Of a stretch of 64,000 bases of DNA, positions 33,457 to 41,819 are shown piece by piece. The notes beneath the pieces were generated by a model that was not told the DNA's origin, made no database searches, and saw only the letters and a program-made list of their open reading frames with translations. The position numbers and the translations under genes are program-made. The stretch's first letter is position 1. Each line of letters begins with the position of its first letter. Source of the DNA: Pseudoflavonifractor gallinarum (GTDB lineage Bacteria; Bacillota; Clostridia; Oscillospirales; Oscillospiraceae); NCBI RefSeq assembly GCF_014982855.1, contig NZ_JADCKF010000002.1, forward strand, positions 186,001 to 250,000. The letters run 5' to 3'.

Positions 33457-34314
33457 ATGAGCAGACAGTACACGGTCACGCCCGCCGTGGGCGTGAACAT
33501 CCGCAGCGGTCCGGGCACGGGCTACGGAAAGACGGGGGCCTATCCCCGGGGCGCCGTGGTCACCGTCCGGGAGGAACGGAACGGCTGGGGGAGAACAGAC
33601 AAGGGCTGGGTCTCCCTGGACTACCTGGAACCGGTAAAGGCCCCTCAGCGGACCACTGACAACGGCATTGCCATCCAGATCGACTATATCCCCAAGGGCC
33701 GGAAGAACCGCCCCGGCGGAGCAAACCCATGCCGCTACCTCACCATCCACGAGACTGGGAACGCCGCCCGGGGGGCGGACGCCGCGGCCCACGCCTCCTA
33801 CCTGAAGGGGGACAGTGCGGCCAACGCCCTGGTGAGCTGGCACTACACGGTGGATGACCACGCCATTGTCCAGCACCTGCCGGATACCGAGACGGCCTAT
33901 CACGCCGGGGACGGGGCCAAGGGCCCCGGCAATGCCCAGAGCATCGGCATGGAGCTCTGTGTGGACGCGGGCGGGGACTGGGAAAAGGCCAGACAGAACG
34001 CCGCCGCCCTGGTGCGCCTCCTGAGGGCGGAGCACGGCATCCCCCTGGAGCGGGTGGTGCAGCACCACCACTGGAACGGCAAGGACTGCCCTCATACCAT
34101 CCGGCACACCCCCGGCAGCTGGGAGGAGTTCCTGAAGCTTTGCGAAGGGGAGGCCCCCAATGTGTCCGACTTGGACACCGATGTGGAGGTGCTGGCCCGG
34201 GCCGGGATCGTGAAGAGCCCGGACTACTGGAAGACCGGCGGCGGCTACGCAGACGCCAATGTGGTGTGTTTGATCCACGCCATGGCGGAGCATATTAGAA
34301 AGGGGAAAGATTGA
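33457..34314 (+). CDS. Phage endolysin: SH3b plus N-acetylmuramoyl-L-alanine amidase
   Basis: This 285-aa lysis enzyme cleaves the amide between MurNAc and L-Ala. An SH3b wall-binding domain (about 4-62: GVNIRSGPGTGYGKTG, GWVSLDYLEPV) precedes an Amidase_2 domain (about 70-225). Zn ligands and the catalytic region appear in YLTIHETGN, AYHAGDG, IGMELCV and VVQHHHWNGKDCPHTI. A C-terminal helical segment (about 230-283) resembles a peptidoglycan-binding or dimerisation tail. ATG 33457 follows AAGGAGG. No signal peptide is seen, so release depends on the holin encoded 1 bp downstream. Confidence 0.9.
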   Translation: MSRQYTVTPAVGVNIRSGPGTGYGKTGAYPRGAVVTVREERNGWGRTDKGWVSLDYLEPVKAPQRTTDNGIAIQIDYIPKGRKNRPGGANPCRYLTIHETGNAARGADAAAHASYLKGDSAANALVSWHYTVDDHAIVQHLPDTETAYHAGDGAKGPGNAQSIGMELCVDAGGDWEKARQNAAALVRLLRAEHGIPLERVVQHHHWNGKDCPHTIRHTPGSWEEFLKLCEGEAPNVSDLDTDVEVLARAGIVKSPDYWKTGGGYADANVVCLIHAMAEHIRKGKD

Positions 34315-34315
34315 T

Positions 34316-34783
34316 ATGGAGCATGTGAATACGCTCAAGGTCGCGCTGTCGGCCTTCTGCGCTGCCCTCACCGCACTGTGGGGCTGGTTTGGCTGGCTGG
34401 TCATTGCCTGGATCGCCTGCATGGCCATCGACTATGCCACGGGGTCCTGCGCGGCGCTGCGGGCGGGGAAGTGGTCCAGCCAGGCCGCCAGAGATGGCAT
34501 CTGGCACAAGCTGGGGGCGGTGGTGGCGGTCATCGTGGCTGGTATCTTGGACATGGTGATCAGCATGATCCTGGAGCATATGCCTGGCATAAGCCTTCCG
34601 TTTACATATGAGATCTTTTTCTGCCCGCTGGTGATCGTGTGGTACATCCTCACAGAAACGGGGAGTATCATCGAGAACGCCGGAGCGCTGGGGGCGGATA
34701 TCCCACCCTGGCTTACGAAGGCCATTGAGTCCCTGCGGGAAAAGGTGGACGACGGGGCAGGAGCACAAGAGGATACAAAGTGA
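34316..34783 (+). CDS. Phage holin, toxin secretion/phage lysis family
   Basis: This 155-aa membrane protein has three or four hydrophobic segments and the typical signature IACMAIDYATGSCAALRAGKWSSQAARDGI of the holin_4 (Cph1/TcdE-like) group. It forms membrane lesions that let the endolysin reach the wall. The charged C-terminal tail (EKVDDGAGAQEDTK) is usual for cytosolic holin tails. It is the last gene of the cassette; 34784-34920 beyond it holds nothing recognisable. Confidence 0.9.
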   Translation: MEHVNTLKVALSAFCAALTALWGWFGWLVIAWIACMAIDYATGSCAALRAGKWSSQAARDGIWHKLGAVVAVIVAGILDMVISMILEHMPGISLPFTYEIFFCPLVIVWYILTETGSIIENAGALGADIPPWLTKAIESLREKVDDGAGAQEDTK

Positions 34784-34921
34784 AGAATGCCCACAGGGAT
34801 TGCCTCCAGTAGCAGGAAGAAAACATAGGATTCCTTGTATCTGTTTTTGTATCTTTTAAAAGCGATAAAGATGGGTATTTTGAAGCGTTATTTACCTTAA
34901 ATTTACAGAAGTTAAGAAAAC

Positions 34922-34958
34922 AAAAAGTCCTAGAACCGTTGCGGCTCTAGGACTTTTT
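34922..34958 (-). terminator. Terminator of the tRNA operon
   Basis: AAAAAGTCCTAGA pairs with TCTAGGACTTTTT. On the minus strand it directly follows tRNA-Lys. Confidence 0.9.
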
Positions 34959-34960
34959 AA

Positions 34961-35037
34961 TGGTGACCCGTCGGGGATTCGAACCCCGGACCCACTGCTT
35001 AAAAGGCAGTTGCTCTGCCGACTGAGCTAACGAGTCA
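34961..35037 (-). tRNA. tRNA-Lys (anticodon TTT)
   Basis: The minus-strand cloverleaf has acceptor TGACTCG / CGGGTCA, anticodon loop CTTTTAA, T-loop GGTTCGAATCC and an encoded CCA at 34961-34963. Confidence 0.95.
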
Positions 35038-35050
35038 TATTCAGATAAAA

Positions 35051-35125
35051 TGGCAGGGATGGCTGGGTTCGAACCAGCGAATGCGGGAGTCAAAGTCCCG
35101 TGCCTTACCACTTGGCTACACCCCT
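35051..35125 (-). tRNA. tRNA-Gln (anticodon TTG)
   Basis: The minus-strand cloverleaf has anticodon loop CTTTGAC, T-loop GGTTCGAACC and CCA encoded. Confidence 0.95.
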
Positions 35126-35140
35126 ACATTACGCAAGCCC

Positions 35141-35177
35141 AAAAGGGAAGGGCCGGAGCGGACGCTCCGGCCCTTCC
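35141..35177 (-). terminator. Strong hairpin between tRNA-His and tRNA-Gln
   Basis: A 15-bp stem GGAAGGGCCGGAGCG / CGCTCCGGCCCTTCC is followed by TTTT on the minus strand. It would end transcripts after tRNA-His, yet no promoter is seen before tRNA-Gln, so partial read-through or processing is likely. Confidence 0.6.
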
Positions 35178-35191
35178 GCCTTGAGTTGTTA

Positions 35192-35269
35192 TGGGGTGGG
35201 TAATGGGACTCGAACCCACGACCCTCGGAACCACAATCCGATGCTCTAACCAACTGAGCTACACCCACC
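35192..35269 (-). tRNA. tRNA-His (anticodon GTG)
   Basis: Anticodon loop TTGTGGT. The acceptor shows the extra G(-1) opposite C73 that is specific to tRNA-His. CCA is encoded. Confidence 0.95.
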
Positions 35270-35308
35270 ATATGTACAACCGCTGGACACCACCACGCCG
35301 TGTGGTAA

Positions 35309-35385
<77 letters not shown>

Positions 35386-35388
35386 ATA

Positions 35389-35462
35389 TGGAGCGGGTGA
35401 TGGGAATCGAACCCACGCGACCAGCTTGGAAGGCTGGGATTCTACCATTGAACTACACCCGC
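35389..35462 (-). tRNA. tRNA-Gly (anticodon TCC)
   Basis: Anticodon loop CTTCCAA; acceptor GCGGGTG / CACCCGC; CCA encoded. It is the first gene of the tRNA operon. Confidence 0.95.
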
Positions 35463-35499
35463 ATGGGCTTGCGGACGCCTTAGCGATGTCAGCTCAGTT

Positions 35500-35528
35500 A
35501 TAATAGCATGGGTCTGTCCAAATGTCAA
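35500..35528 (-). promoter_or_regulatory. Promoter of the tRNA operon
   Basis: On the minus strand TTGACA (35528-35523) and TATTAT (35505-35500) are spaced exactly 17 bp. Confidence 0.85.
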
Positions 35529-35565
35529 CTACTTTTTTTGAAAATTTTGAAAAAAGCGGGATGGG

Positions 35566-35606
35566 AAACAAAAGGTCCCTCCCGCGCCCGGAGGCAGGGG
35601 AGGGAC
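35566..35606 (-). terminator. Terminator of the MATE gene
   Basis: On the minus strand GTCCCTCCC / GGGAGGGAC is followed by a T-rich tail. Confidence 0.7.
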
Positions 35607-35614
35607 GGAGTACA

Positions 35615-36970
35615 TCAATTCTCGGCCTCCAGGGGCTGGATGACCCGCTGGTAGAGATGCCGCAGATAGAAGATACACAGCAGGAAGGCCACCAGCTCCG
35701 CAATGGGGAAGGACCACCAGATCAGGGTCAGGTTTCCGCTCAGGGAGAGGAGGTAGGCCGCCGGCAGGAGGACCACCAGCTGACGGATGATGGAGATGAC
35801 CATGCTGAGGAAGCCGTGGCCCAGGGCCTGAAGGGTGGAGGACACGATCACGTTGAACCCGGCGAACAGGAAGCTGATGCAGATGATCTTCAGGGCGGGC
35901 ACGCCGATGGCCAGCATGTTCTCGGAGGCCTTGAAGAGCATCAGGATCTGGGCGCTGAAGAACTGGATCACCAGGAGGCCGGCCAGCATGATGAGCACGG
36001 CCGCGATGATGCACAGCCGGATGGCCTGCACCATGCGCTCCTTCTTCCGGGCGCCGTAGTTGTAGGCCACGATGGGGACCATGCCGTTGTTCAGGCCGAA
36101 GATGGGCATGAACACGAAGCTCTGGAACTTGAAGTAGATGCCCAGCACCGCCGTGGCCGTGGCCGTAAAGGCGCCCACGATCTGGTTGAGGCCGAAGGTC
36201 ATCACCGAGCCGATGGAGTTCATCACGATGGAGGGGATGCCCACCGAGTAGATCCGCAGGATGATGTGGCCGTCCGGGCGGAAGCCCCGCAGGGAGAGGT
36301 GAATATCATGGTTGCAGGCGGCGTTGAAGAAGACCGCCAGGATGCCCGCCACGATCTGTCCGGTCACGGTGGCGATGGCCGCGCCGGCAATGCCCGTCTG
36401 GGGGAAGGGTCCAAGGCCGAAGATCAGGATGGGGTCGAGCACGATGTTGATGACCGCGCCCACGCCCTGGGTGATCATGGTATAGAAGGTGCGCCCGGTG
36501 GCCTGCAGGAGCCGCTCCATGGTGATCTCAATGAAGATGCCCACACAGCCCAGGGAGCAGATGCGCAGGTAGAGGGTGCCGTACTCCACGATCTGGGGAT
36601 CGGTGCTCTGCAAGGCGAAGAAGACCCGGGCGGTCAGGGTGCCCAGGACGGTGAAGACCAGGCAGCTGATGACGGCCAGAAAGACCGCGTTCTCGGCGGC
36701 CCGGTTGGCGATGTCGTAGTTTTTCTCGCCCAGGCTGCGGGAGAGCAGGGCGTTGACGCCCACGCCGGTGCCCACCGCCACGGCGATCATCAGGTTCTGA
36801 ATGGGGAAGGCCATGGAGACGGCGGTGAGGGACTCCTCATTGATCCAGGAGACGAACACGCTGTCCACCACATTGTAGAGGGCCTGGATCAGCATGGACA
36901 GGATCATGGGCAGGGACATGGTAAAAATGAGCTTGCCCACCGGCATAACGCCCATTTTATTTTCGGTCAT
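35615..36970 (-). CDS. MATE family multidrug/metabolite exporter
   Basis: This 451-aa protein has 12 predicted membrane helices in two homologous halves (about 10-220 and 235-440). It exchanges Na+ or H+ for cationic drugs or metabolites. Family features are the N-terminal LPMILSMLIQALYNVVDSVFV, ATGRTFYTMITQGVGAVINIVLDPI and the second-half FMPIFGLNNGMVPIVAYNYGA. The start ATG 36970 is followed by a short hydrophilic stretch. It has its own promoter with a leader of about 65 nt containing the hairpin GCCGCAGC / GCTGCGGC, which could affect translation. Confidence 0.9.
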   Translation of the reverse strand: MTENKMGVMPVGKLIFTMSLPMILSMLIQALYNVVDSVFVSWINEESLTAVSMAFPIQNLMIAVAVGTGVGVNALLSRSLGEKNYDIANRAAENAVFLAVISCLVFTVLGTLTARVFFALQSTDPQIVEYGTLYLRICSLGCVGIFIEITMERLLQATGRTFYTMITQGVGAVINIVLDPILIFGLGPFPQTGIAGAAIATVTGQIVAGILAVFFNAACNHDIHLSLRGFRPDGHIILRIYSVGIPSIVMNSIGSVMTFGLNQIVGAFTATATAVLGIYFKFQSFVFMPIFGLNNGMVPIVAYNYGARKKERMVQAIRLCIIAAVLIMLAGLLVIQFFSAQILMLFKASENMLAIGVPALKIICISFLFAGFNVIVSSTLQALGHGFLSMVISIIRQLVVLLPAAYLLSLSGNLTLIWWSFPIAELVAFLLCIFYLRHLYQRVIQPLEAEN

Positions 36971-37041
36971 AGACGCACCTCCAGCAAAATTGGAGCCGCA
37001 GCACGAGGCTGCGGCCAGAGTAGAACGGATTTACAAATCCT

Positions 37042-37070
37042 ATTCTACCGAGATTTGGAGGAAACGTCAA
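37042..37070 (-). promoter_or_regulatory. Promoter of the MATE gene
   Basis: On the minus strand TTGACG (37070-37065) and TAGAAT (37047-37042) are spaced 17 bp. Confidence 0.75.
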
Positions 37071-37177
37071 CTATGAAGCGCGAAATTTGTTAGAAAAAAC
37101 GAAAAAGCAGCAGAACCCAGGGAGAGGGGGGCTCCCTTTGCACAAAAGGGAACCTCAGCATGCCAAAAAAGGAGCGG

Positions 37178-37852
37178 CTAGGAGGCGGGGAGCCAGCCGG
37201 GCCGGGCGGCCAGGGCAAACCCGGCCCCCGCGGCGTCGGCGGTGATGACCACGCCCCCCAGACTGCGGGAGCAGTGGAGCACCGGCACCGTGCCGTCGGG
37301 GGCGGGCGTCAGGGCCAGCCCGATGTGGGAGAGGTCGGGGAAGCAGAGAAGGTCCCCGGGCAGGAGGTCGGACCAGTCGATGGGGGTGCTGGCGGCATAC
37401 TGGGCCCGCACCCCGTCCCCCACCAGGGCAAGGGCGTCGGAGTCCTCCAGGGTGTTGGCCGCGGCCCAGGAGACCAGGCCGGAGCAGTCCAGACCGTAGG
37501 GGAGGCGCTTGCCCGAGTCGGCGCAGCCGGGGGCGGTGACCTGCCGGAGCTCCCCCCAGGCCGGGTCCCAGCCGGGGGCGGCGGACTTTCCGCCCCAGAA
37601 GTAGGGCACGTGGCCCACCAGGGTGCAGGCGTGCTCCAGGAGGGCCCTGCGCTGGGGGGAGAGGGAGGCGGGCAGGGCCTCCAGGGCGGCGCGGGCCTCG
37701 GGGACCATGGCGGGGGCGGAAGGGGTCTCCCGCCCGGGGGAGCGGAGGGGGAAGAGCAGGGCCAGGCACAGGCACAGGAGGACCGCACCCCAGCACAGGG
37801 GGATGGCGGCGGCTCCGGTGGGCCGGGCGGGACGGACAGCCGGACGGGGCAT
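37178..37852 (-). CDS. NlpC/P60-type cell-wall hydrolase
   Basis: This 224-aa secreted or membrane-anchored peptidase has one hydrophobic segment at about residues 17-36. The C-terminal NlpC/P60 domain is visible: catalytic Cys in YGLDCSGLVSWA, His in DLSHIGLAL and a third polar residue near VLHCSRS. Such enzymes cut D-Glu-diamino acid bonds in peptidoglycan stems. ATG 37852 follows AAAGGAG; the upstream in-frame start at 37897 has no ribosome site. It is divergent from feoA. Confidence 0.82.
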   Translation of the reverse strand: MPRPAVRPARPTGAAAIPLCWGAVLLCLCLALLFPLRSPGRETPSAPAMVPEARAALEALPASLSPQRRALLEHACTLVGHVPYFWGGKSAAPGWDPAWGELRQVTAPGCADSGKRLPYGLDCSGLVSWAAANTLEDSDALALVGDGVRAQYAASTPIDWSDLLPGDLLCFPDLSHIGLALTPAPDGTVPVLHCSRSLGGVVITADAAGAGFALAARPGWLPAS

Positions 37853-37973
37853 CCTCTCAGACTCCTTTCGGGGGCACGCCGGGGGCGCGAACACCATAGG
37901 ATAGGAGGAGGAAACTCCCTTTCCTCCTGGCAGAGACTGCCAACATCATCCATATGTCCGGAGGGTTTCATAT

Positions 37974-38252
37974 ATGAGAGAACAACCACGACTGAGCGCC
38001 CTGGGTGTGGGCGAGGAGGCACGGGTGTGCCGGGTGGAGGCCGCCTCGGCCCTGAGGCGGCGGCTGATGGATCTGGGGTTGGTCCCCGGCACCCGGGTGA
38101 CCTGTGTGGGCAAGAGTCCGGCGGGGGACCCGGCGGCCTATGCCTTCCGGGGAGCGGTCATCGCCCTGCGCCGGGCGGACGCGGAGGAGGTCTGTCTCTT
38201 TGCGGGGGCGGAGCTCCCCCTGGAAGAGGAGGCGGTGGGCGCATGGGACTGA
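37974..38252 (+). CDS. feoA: FeoA domain protein, ferrous iron transport accessory
   Basis: This 92-aa cytosolic SH3-like protein regulates or assembles the FeoB transporter. The FeoA pattern is RRRLMDLGLVPGTRVTCVGKSPAGDPAAYAF, then IALRRADAEEV. ATG 37974 follows GGAGGG. It overlaps feoB by 10 bp. No Fur-type or DtxR-type site could be recognised with confidence in the short gap upstream, where a GGAGGA / TCCTCC hairpin is present. Confidence 0.88.
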   Translation: MREQPRLSALGVGEEARVCRVEAASALRRRLMDLGLVPGTRVTCVGKSPAGDPAAYAFRGAVIALRRADAEEVCLFAGAELPLEEEAVGAWD

Positions 38253-40384
38253 CCGCGGCCTCCACCGGTACGGGCGCGGTGGAGGGGAAGTGGGTCCTGC
38301 GCCGGGAACACCCGGAGGACCGGGTCATCGCCCTGGCGGGGAACCCAAACGTGGGGAAATCCACCCTCTTCAACGCCCTGACCCATCTGCGGCAGCACAC
38401 CGGCAACTGGCCGGGAAAGACGGTGGCGGCCGCCCAGGGGCGGTGTGAACACAAAGGGCGGGGCTATCTGCTGGTGGATCTTCCGGGGACCTACTCCCTC
38501 CTGGCCCGCTCGGCGGAGGAGGAGGCGGCCCGGGATTTTCTCTGCTTCGGCGGGGCGGACGCGGCGGTGGTGGTGTGCGACGCCACCGGGCTGGAGCGCA
38601 ACCTGAACCTGGTCCTCCAGACCCTGGAGCTCCACAGCCGCACGGTGGTGTGCGTCAATCTCCTGGACGAGGCGGAGCGGAAGGGGATCTCGGTGGACCT
38701 GGCAGAGCTCTCCCGGCGGCTGGGGGTCCCGGTGGTGGGGACGGCGGCCGGCCGGGGGGAGGGGCTGGAGGAGCTCCTGGCGGCGGTGGAGGACGTGATC
38801 GCCCATCCGCCCCAGGCAAAACTCCCCCGGTATCTCCCGCCCATCGAGCGGGCGCTGGAGGTGCTGACCACCCAGGTGTCCGGGCGGTGCGGGGCCCTTC
38901 CGCCCCGGTGGACGGCCCTGCGCCTGCTGGACGGGGAGAGCTCCGCGCTGGCGTCCATCACACAGGCCCTGGGCCGGGACCTGCGGGAGGAGCCGGGCAT
39001 CGCCCGCTGTCTCACCGAGGTGCGCGCCGAGCTGGCCAGGGTGGGCCTGGAGGGGGAGCTGCTCCGGGAGCGGCTGGTCTCCTGCCTCATCTGGCGGGCC
39101 GAGGACATGGCCCACGCGGTGGTCTCCTCGGTTCAGGCGGACAGCCATCGCCGGGACCGGCGGCTGGACCGGATCTTCACCAGCCGTCTGACCGGGATCC
39201 CGGTGATGCTCCTGCTGCTGGCCGGGGTGTTCTGGCTGACCCTGGCGGGGGCCAACTACCCCTCTCAGCTCCTCTCCCAGGGGCTGTTCTGGCTCCAGGA
39301 CCGGCTGAGCGGGCTCTTTACTTACCTGGGCGCGCCCCAGTGGCTCCACGACATGCTGGTGCTGGGGGTGTACCGGACCCTGGCCTGGGTGGTGGGAGTC
39401 ATGCTGCCCCCCATGGCCATCTTCTTCCCCCTCTTTACCCTGCTGGAGGACTTCGGATACCTGCCCCGGGTGGCCTTTGTGCTGGACCACGCCTTCCAGA
39501 AGGCCCACGCCTGCGGCAAGCAGGCCCTCACCATGGCCATGGGCTTCGGGTGCAACGCGGCGGGGGTGACCGGGTGCCGCATCATCGACTCCCCCCGGGA
39601 GCGGCTCATCGCCATGCTGACCAACAGCTTTGTGCCCTGCAACGGCCGCTTTCCCACCCTGATCGCCCTGATCTCCATGTTCTTCGTGGGGACCGCCGGG
39701 GGATGGGGGGAGAGCCTGGGGGCGGCGGTCCTCCTGACGGGGCTCATCGTGCTGGGGGTGGTCCTGACCTTCTGGGCCTCCCGGCTCCTCTCGGCCACCG
39801 TGCTGAAGGGGGCCCCCTCCTCCTTTACGCTGGAATTGCCCCCCTACCGCCGGCCCCGGGTGGGGCAGGTGATCGTGCGTTCGGTGCTGGACCGCACCCT
39901 CTTCGTGCTGGCCCGGGCGGCGGCGGTGGCCGCTCCGGCGGGGCTGGTGATCTGGCTGTGCGCCAATGTGGAGGTGCAGGGGGGGAGCATCCTCCAGCAC
40001 TGCACCGCCTTTCTGGACCCCCTGGGGCGGCTGATGGGGCTGGACGGAGTGATCCTGATGGCCTTTCTCCTGGGCTTTCCGGCCAACGAGATCGTCCTGC
40101 CCCTGATCCTGATGACCTATCTCTCCTCCGGGAGCCTGCTGGAGCTGGGGGAGCTGGAGGAGATGCGGGCTTTGTTGGTGGAGCAGGGCTGGACCGGACT
40201 GACCGCGGTGTGCATGATCCTCTTCTCCCTCTTCCACTGGCCCTGCTCCACCACCTGTCTCACGGTGCGGAAGGAGAGCGGCAGCTGGAAGTGGACGGCG
40301 CTGGCCTGGCTTCTGCCCACGGCGGTGGGGATGGGGCTGTGCATCCTGACGGCCGCCCTGGCCCGCCTGTTGGGTCTTGTGTGA
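38243..40384 (+). CDS. feoB: Ferrous iron transporter FeoB
   Basis: This 713-aa Fe(II) importer has a GTPase domain (about 25-190): G1 GNPNVGKST, G3 DLPGTYSL and G4 NLLDE in place of the common NMMDE. A helical spacer (about 195-310) follows, then the membrane domain with Gate motifs (MGFGCNAAGVTGCRII with its conserved Cys; SFVPCNGRFPTLIAL) and about 8-10 helices. ATG 38243 lies inside feoA with AGGAGGCGG before it. No FeoC gene follows; a strong terminator does. Operon feoAB. Confidence 0.93.
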   Translation: MGLTAASTGTGAVEGKWVLRREHPEDRVIALAGNPNVGKSTLFNALTHLRQHTGNWPGKTVAAAQGRCEHKGRGYLLVDLPGTYSLLARSAEEEAARDFLCFGGADAAVVVCDATGLERNLNLVLQTLELHSRTVVCVNLLDEAERKGISVDLAELSRRLGVPVVGTAAGRGEGLEELLAAVEDVIAHPPQAKLPRYLPPIERALEVLTTQVSGRCGALPPRWTALRLLDGESSALASITQALGRDLREEPGIARCLTEVRAELARVGLEGELLRERLVSCLIWRAEDMAHAVVSSVQADSHRRDRRLDRIFTSRLTGIPVMLLLLAGVFWLTLAGANYPSQLLSQGLFWLQDRLSGLFTYLGAPQWLHDMLVLGVYRTLAWVVGVMLPPMAIFFPLFTLLEDFGYLPRVAFVLDHAFQKAHACGKQALTMAMGFGCNAAGVTGCRIIDSPRERLIAMLTNSFVPCNGRFPTLIALISMFFVGTAGGWGESLGAAVLLTGLIVLGVVLTFWASRLLSATVLKGAPSSFTLELPPYRRPRVGQVIVRSVLDRTLFVLARAAAVAAPAGLVIWLCANVEVQGGSILQHCTAFLDPLGRLMGLDGVILMAFLLGFPANEIVLPLILMTYLSSGSLLELGELEEMRALLVEQGWTGLTAVCMILFSLFHWPCSTTCLTVRKESGSWKWTALAWLLPTAVGMGLCILTAALARLLGLV

Positions 40385-40393
40385 GCATAAGAA

Positions 40394-40431
40394 AAGAGGG
40401 GGAGAGCGCCCTAGGGCGCTCTCCCCCTCTT
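40394..40431. terminator. Bidirectional terminator after feoB
   Basis: A near-perfect palindrome AAGAGGGGGAGAGCGCCC / GGGCGCTCTCCCCCTCTT separates feoB from a convergent small gene. Confidence 0.85.
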
Positions 40432-40450
40432 AAAAATGCCTGCATGTTTT

Positions 40451-40723
40451 TTAGTCGCGGAAAACCAGGTGCAGCTTCCGGTTGGTGTTGGCGGCCTGGG
40501 TCAGGACGCCCAGCAGCTGCTTTCCCCAGCTGCTCTCCCGCATCAGGTCGGCCCCGATGAGTACCAGACCCAGGGAGGTTTCCCCGTCGCTGAGGGTGTC
40601 CGACAGGCAGGAGAGGACATCGTCCCCCTCGGGCAGGGACAGGGCGCGGCAGAGATAGGGCGCCCCCCGCTCCTCATCCAGCAGGTGCCAGGCCTCCAGC
40701 CGCACCACGGTGGTTTCTTCCAT
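40451..40723 (-). CDS. Hypothetical protein (90 aa)
   Basis: I do not recognise a family. ATG 40723 has a strong ribosome site (AAGGAGG, spacing 8) and a complete 90-residue frame. The protein is soluble and acidic at the N-terminus; it has a central LGLVLIGADLMRESSWGKQLLGVL segment of helix-strand character and a basic C-terminus. No signal peptide, membrane segment or metal motif is seen. It sits downstream of the udp gene on the same strand, with a hairpin between them, so read-through expression is possible. Confidence 0.6.
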   Translation of the reverse strand: MEETTVVRLEAWHLLDEERGAPYLCRALSLPEGDDVLSCLSDTLSDGETSLGLVLIGADLMRESSWGKQLLGVLTQAANTNRKLHLVFRD

Positions 40724-40752
40724 TGGAAAGGACCTCCTTACATTTGAGAATC

Positions 40753-40794
40753 AAAATCGGCTGCCGCGCCGGCAGTTCGGTCCGGCGCGGCAGC
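40753..40794 (-). terminator. Terminator of udp
   Basis: GCTGCCGCGCCGG / CCGGCGCGGCAGC is followed by TTTT on the minus strand. Confidence 0.7.
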
Positions 40795-40813
40795 GTTCCA
40801 AGGGGGCGTGGGA

Positions 40814-41587
40814 TCACGCCTGTCTGGCCCGGTCGGCCAGGATGAGTTTTTTCAGGGCCTCAATGCCCACCTCGATGGCGGCGGAGAGATCGTGGCTCTC
40901 GGCCTGATCGAGGCCGGCCAGCTCCCGCTCCTGGTTCCAGATCACGTGGAAGCAGGAGCCGCAGCGCACGCCCAGGGCGGCGGCGCAGCAGAAAAGGGCG
41001 GCCGATTCCATCTCGGAGGCCAGCACGCCCAGGCGCTTCCAGGCCTCCCACTTGTGGAGCAGCTCGTAGGACACGGGCATGCGGCTGGGGTCGTGCTGCC
41101 CGTAGAAGGAGTCCTTGCACTGGACCACGCCGGCGTGCCAGGGCTTGCCCAGGTCCTTGGCGGCGGCCACCAGGGCCTCCTGGACCTCGTAGTCGGACAC
41201 GGCGGGGAACTCGATGGGGGCATACTCCCGGCTGGCCCCCTCGTGGCGGATGGCGCCGGTGGCGATGACCACGTCGTCGCTCTTGACCTTCAGGTTGATG
41301 CCGCCGCAGGTGCCCACCCGGATAAAGGTGTCGGCGCCGATCTTGTGCAGCTCCTCCATGGCGATGACGGCGGAGGGGCCGCCGATGCCGGTGGAGCACA
41401 CGCTCACCTTTTCCCCCAGCAGGGTGCCGGTGTAGGTGGTGTACTCCCGGTTGGACTGGACCTTGACCGGGTTGTCGAAGTAGGCGGCGATCTTCTCGCA
41501 GCGGCCGGGATCGCCGGGCAGGATGCAGTAGCGGCCCACGTCGCCCTGCCCACACTGGATATGGAATTGCAGTTCATGCTCATGCAT
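40814..41587 (-). CDS. udp: Uridine phosphorylase
   Basis: This 257-aa enzyme catalyses phosphorolysis of uridine to uracil and ribose-1-phosphate. NP-I family motifs are [10 protein letters not shown] (phosphate loop), [45 protein letters not shown] and [12 protein letters not shown] 41587 follows GAGGTGAT. A strong promoter about 100 bp upstream gives a leader with the hairpin AAACCGC / GCGGTTT (41653-41677). It fits the nucleoside-salvage theme found at 48-64 kb. Confidence 0.92.
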   Translation of the reverse strand: MHEHELQFHIQCGQGDVGRYCILPGDPGRCEKIAAYFDNPVKVQSNREYTTYTGTLLGEKVSVCSTGIGGPSAVIAMEELHKIGADTFIRVGTCGGINLKVKSDDVVIATGAIRHEGASREYAPIEFPAVSDYEVQEALVAAAKDLGKPWHAGVVQCKDSFYGQHDPSRMPVSYELLHKWEAWKRLGVLASEMESAALFCCAAALGVRCGSCFHVIWNQERELAGLDQAESHDLSAAIEVGIEALKKLILADRARQA

Positions 41588-41687
41588 ACAAAATCACCTC
41601 ATGTTTCCAAATCAGAATCCGTTCAGAAGGAGAGCGCGGCGCGCAGCGGGGCGAAACCGCGCTCTATGTGCGGTTTGGAACAGCTTT

Positions 41688-41716
41688 ATTATAGAACAGA
41701 TCGAACAAAGTCGCAA
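41688..41716 (-). promoter_or_regulatory. Promoter of udp
   Basis: On the minus strand TTGCGA (41716-41711) and TATAAT (41693-41688) are spaced 17 bp. Confidence 0.8.
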
Positions 41717-41756
41717 GAACATTTGACATCTGCGCCGGTTTTGTAACCATTTGTTG

Positions 41757-41785
41757 TTGTTTTTTTGATCATATTACAGTACAAT
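41757..41785 (+). promoter_or_regulatory. Promoter of the 232-aa secreted protein gene
   Basis: TTGTTT at 41757-41762 and TACAAT at 41780-41785 are spaced 17 bp. It is divergent from the udp promoter. Confidence 0.55.
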
Positions 41786-41819
41786 AGGGAAGCCGTATCC
41801 CATGGAAGCGAGGTGTCCT

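Noticed and set aside
34961-35037. tRNA-Lys 3' end as attachment site of the phage-like cassette
   Set aside because: The cassette does lie just beyond the tRNA 3' end, but I find no duplicate of the tRNA 3' sequence near 29.9-30.1 kb and no integrase gene.
37160-38242. Long N-terminal extension of FeoB to 37160
   Set aside because: It reads through feoA and antisense to the NlpC/P60 gene. ATG 38243 has a ribosome site and matches the family N-terminus.
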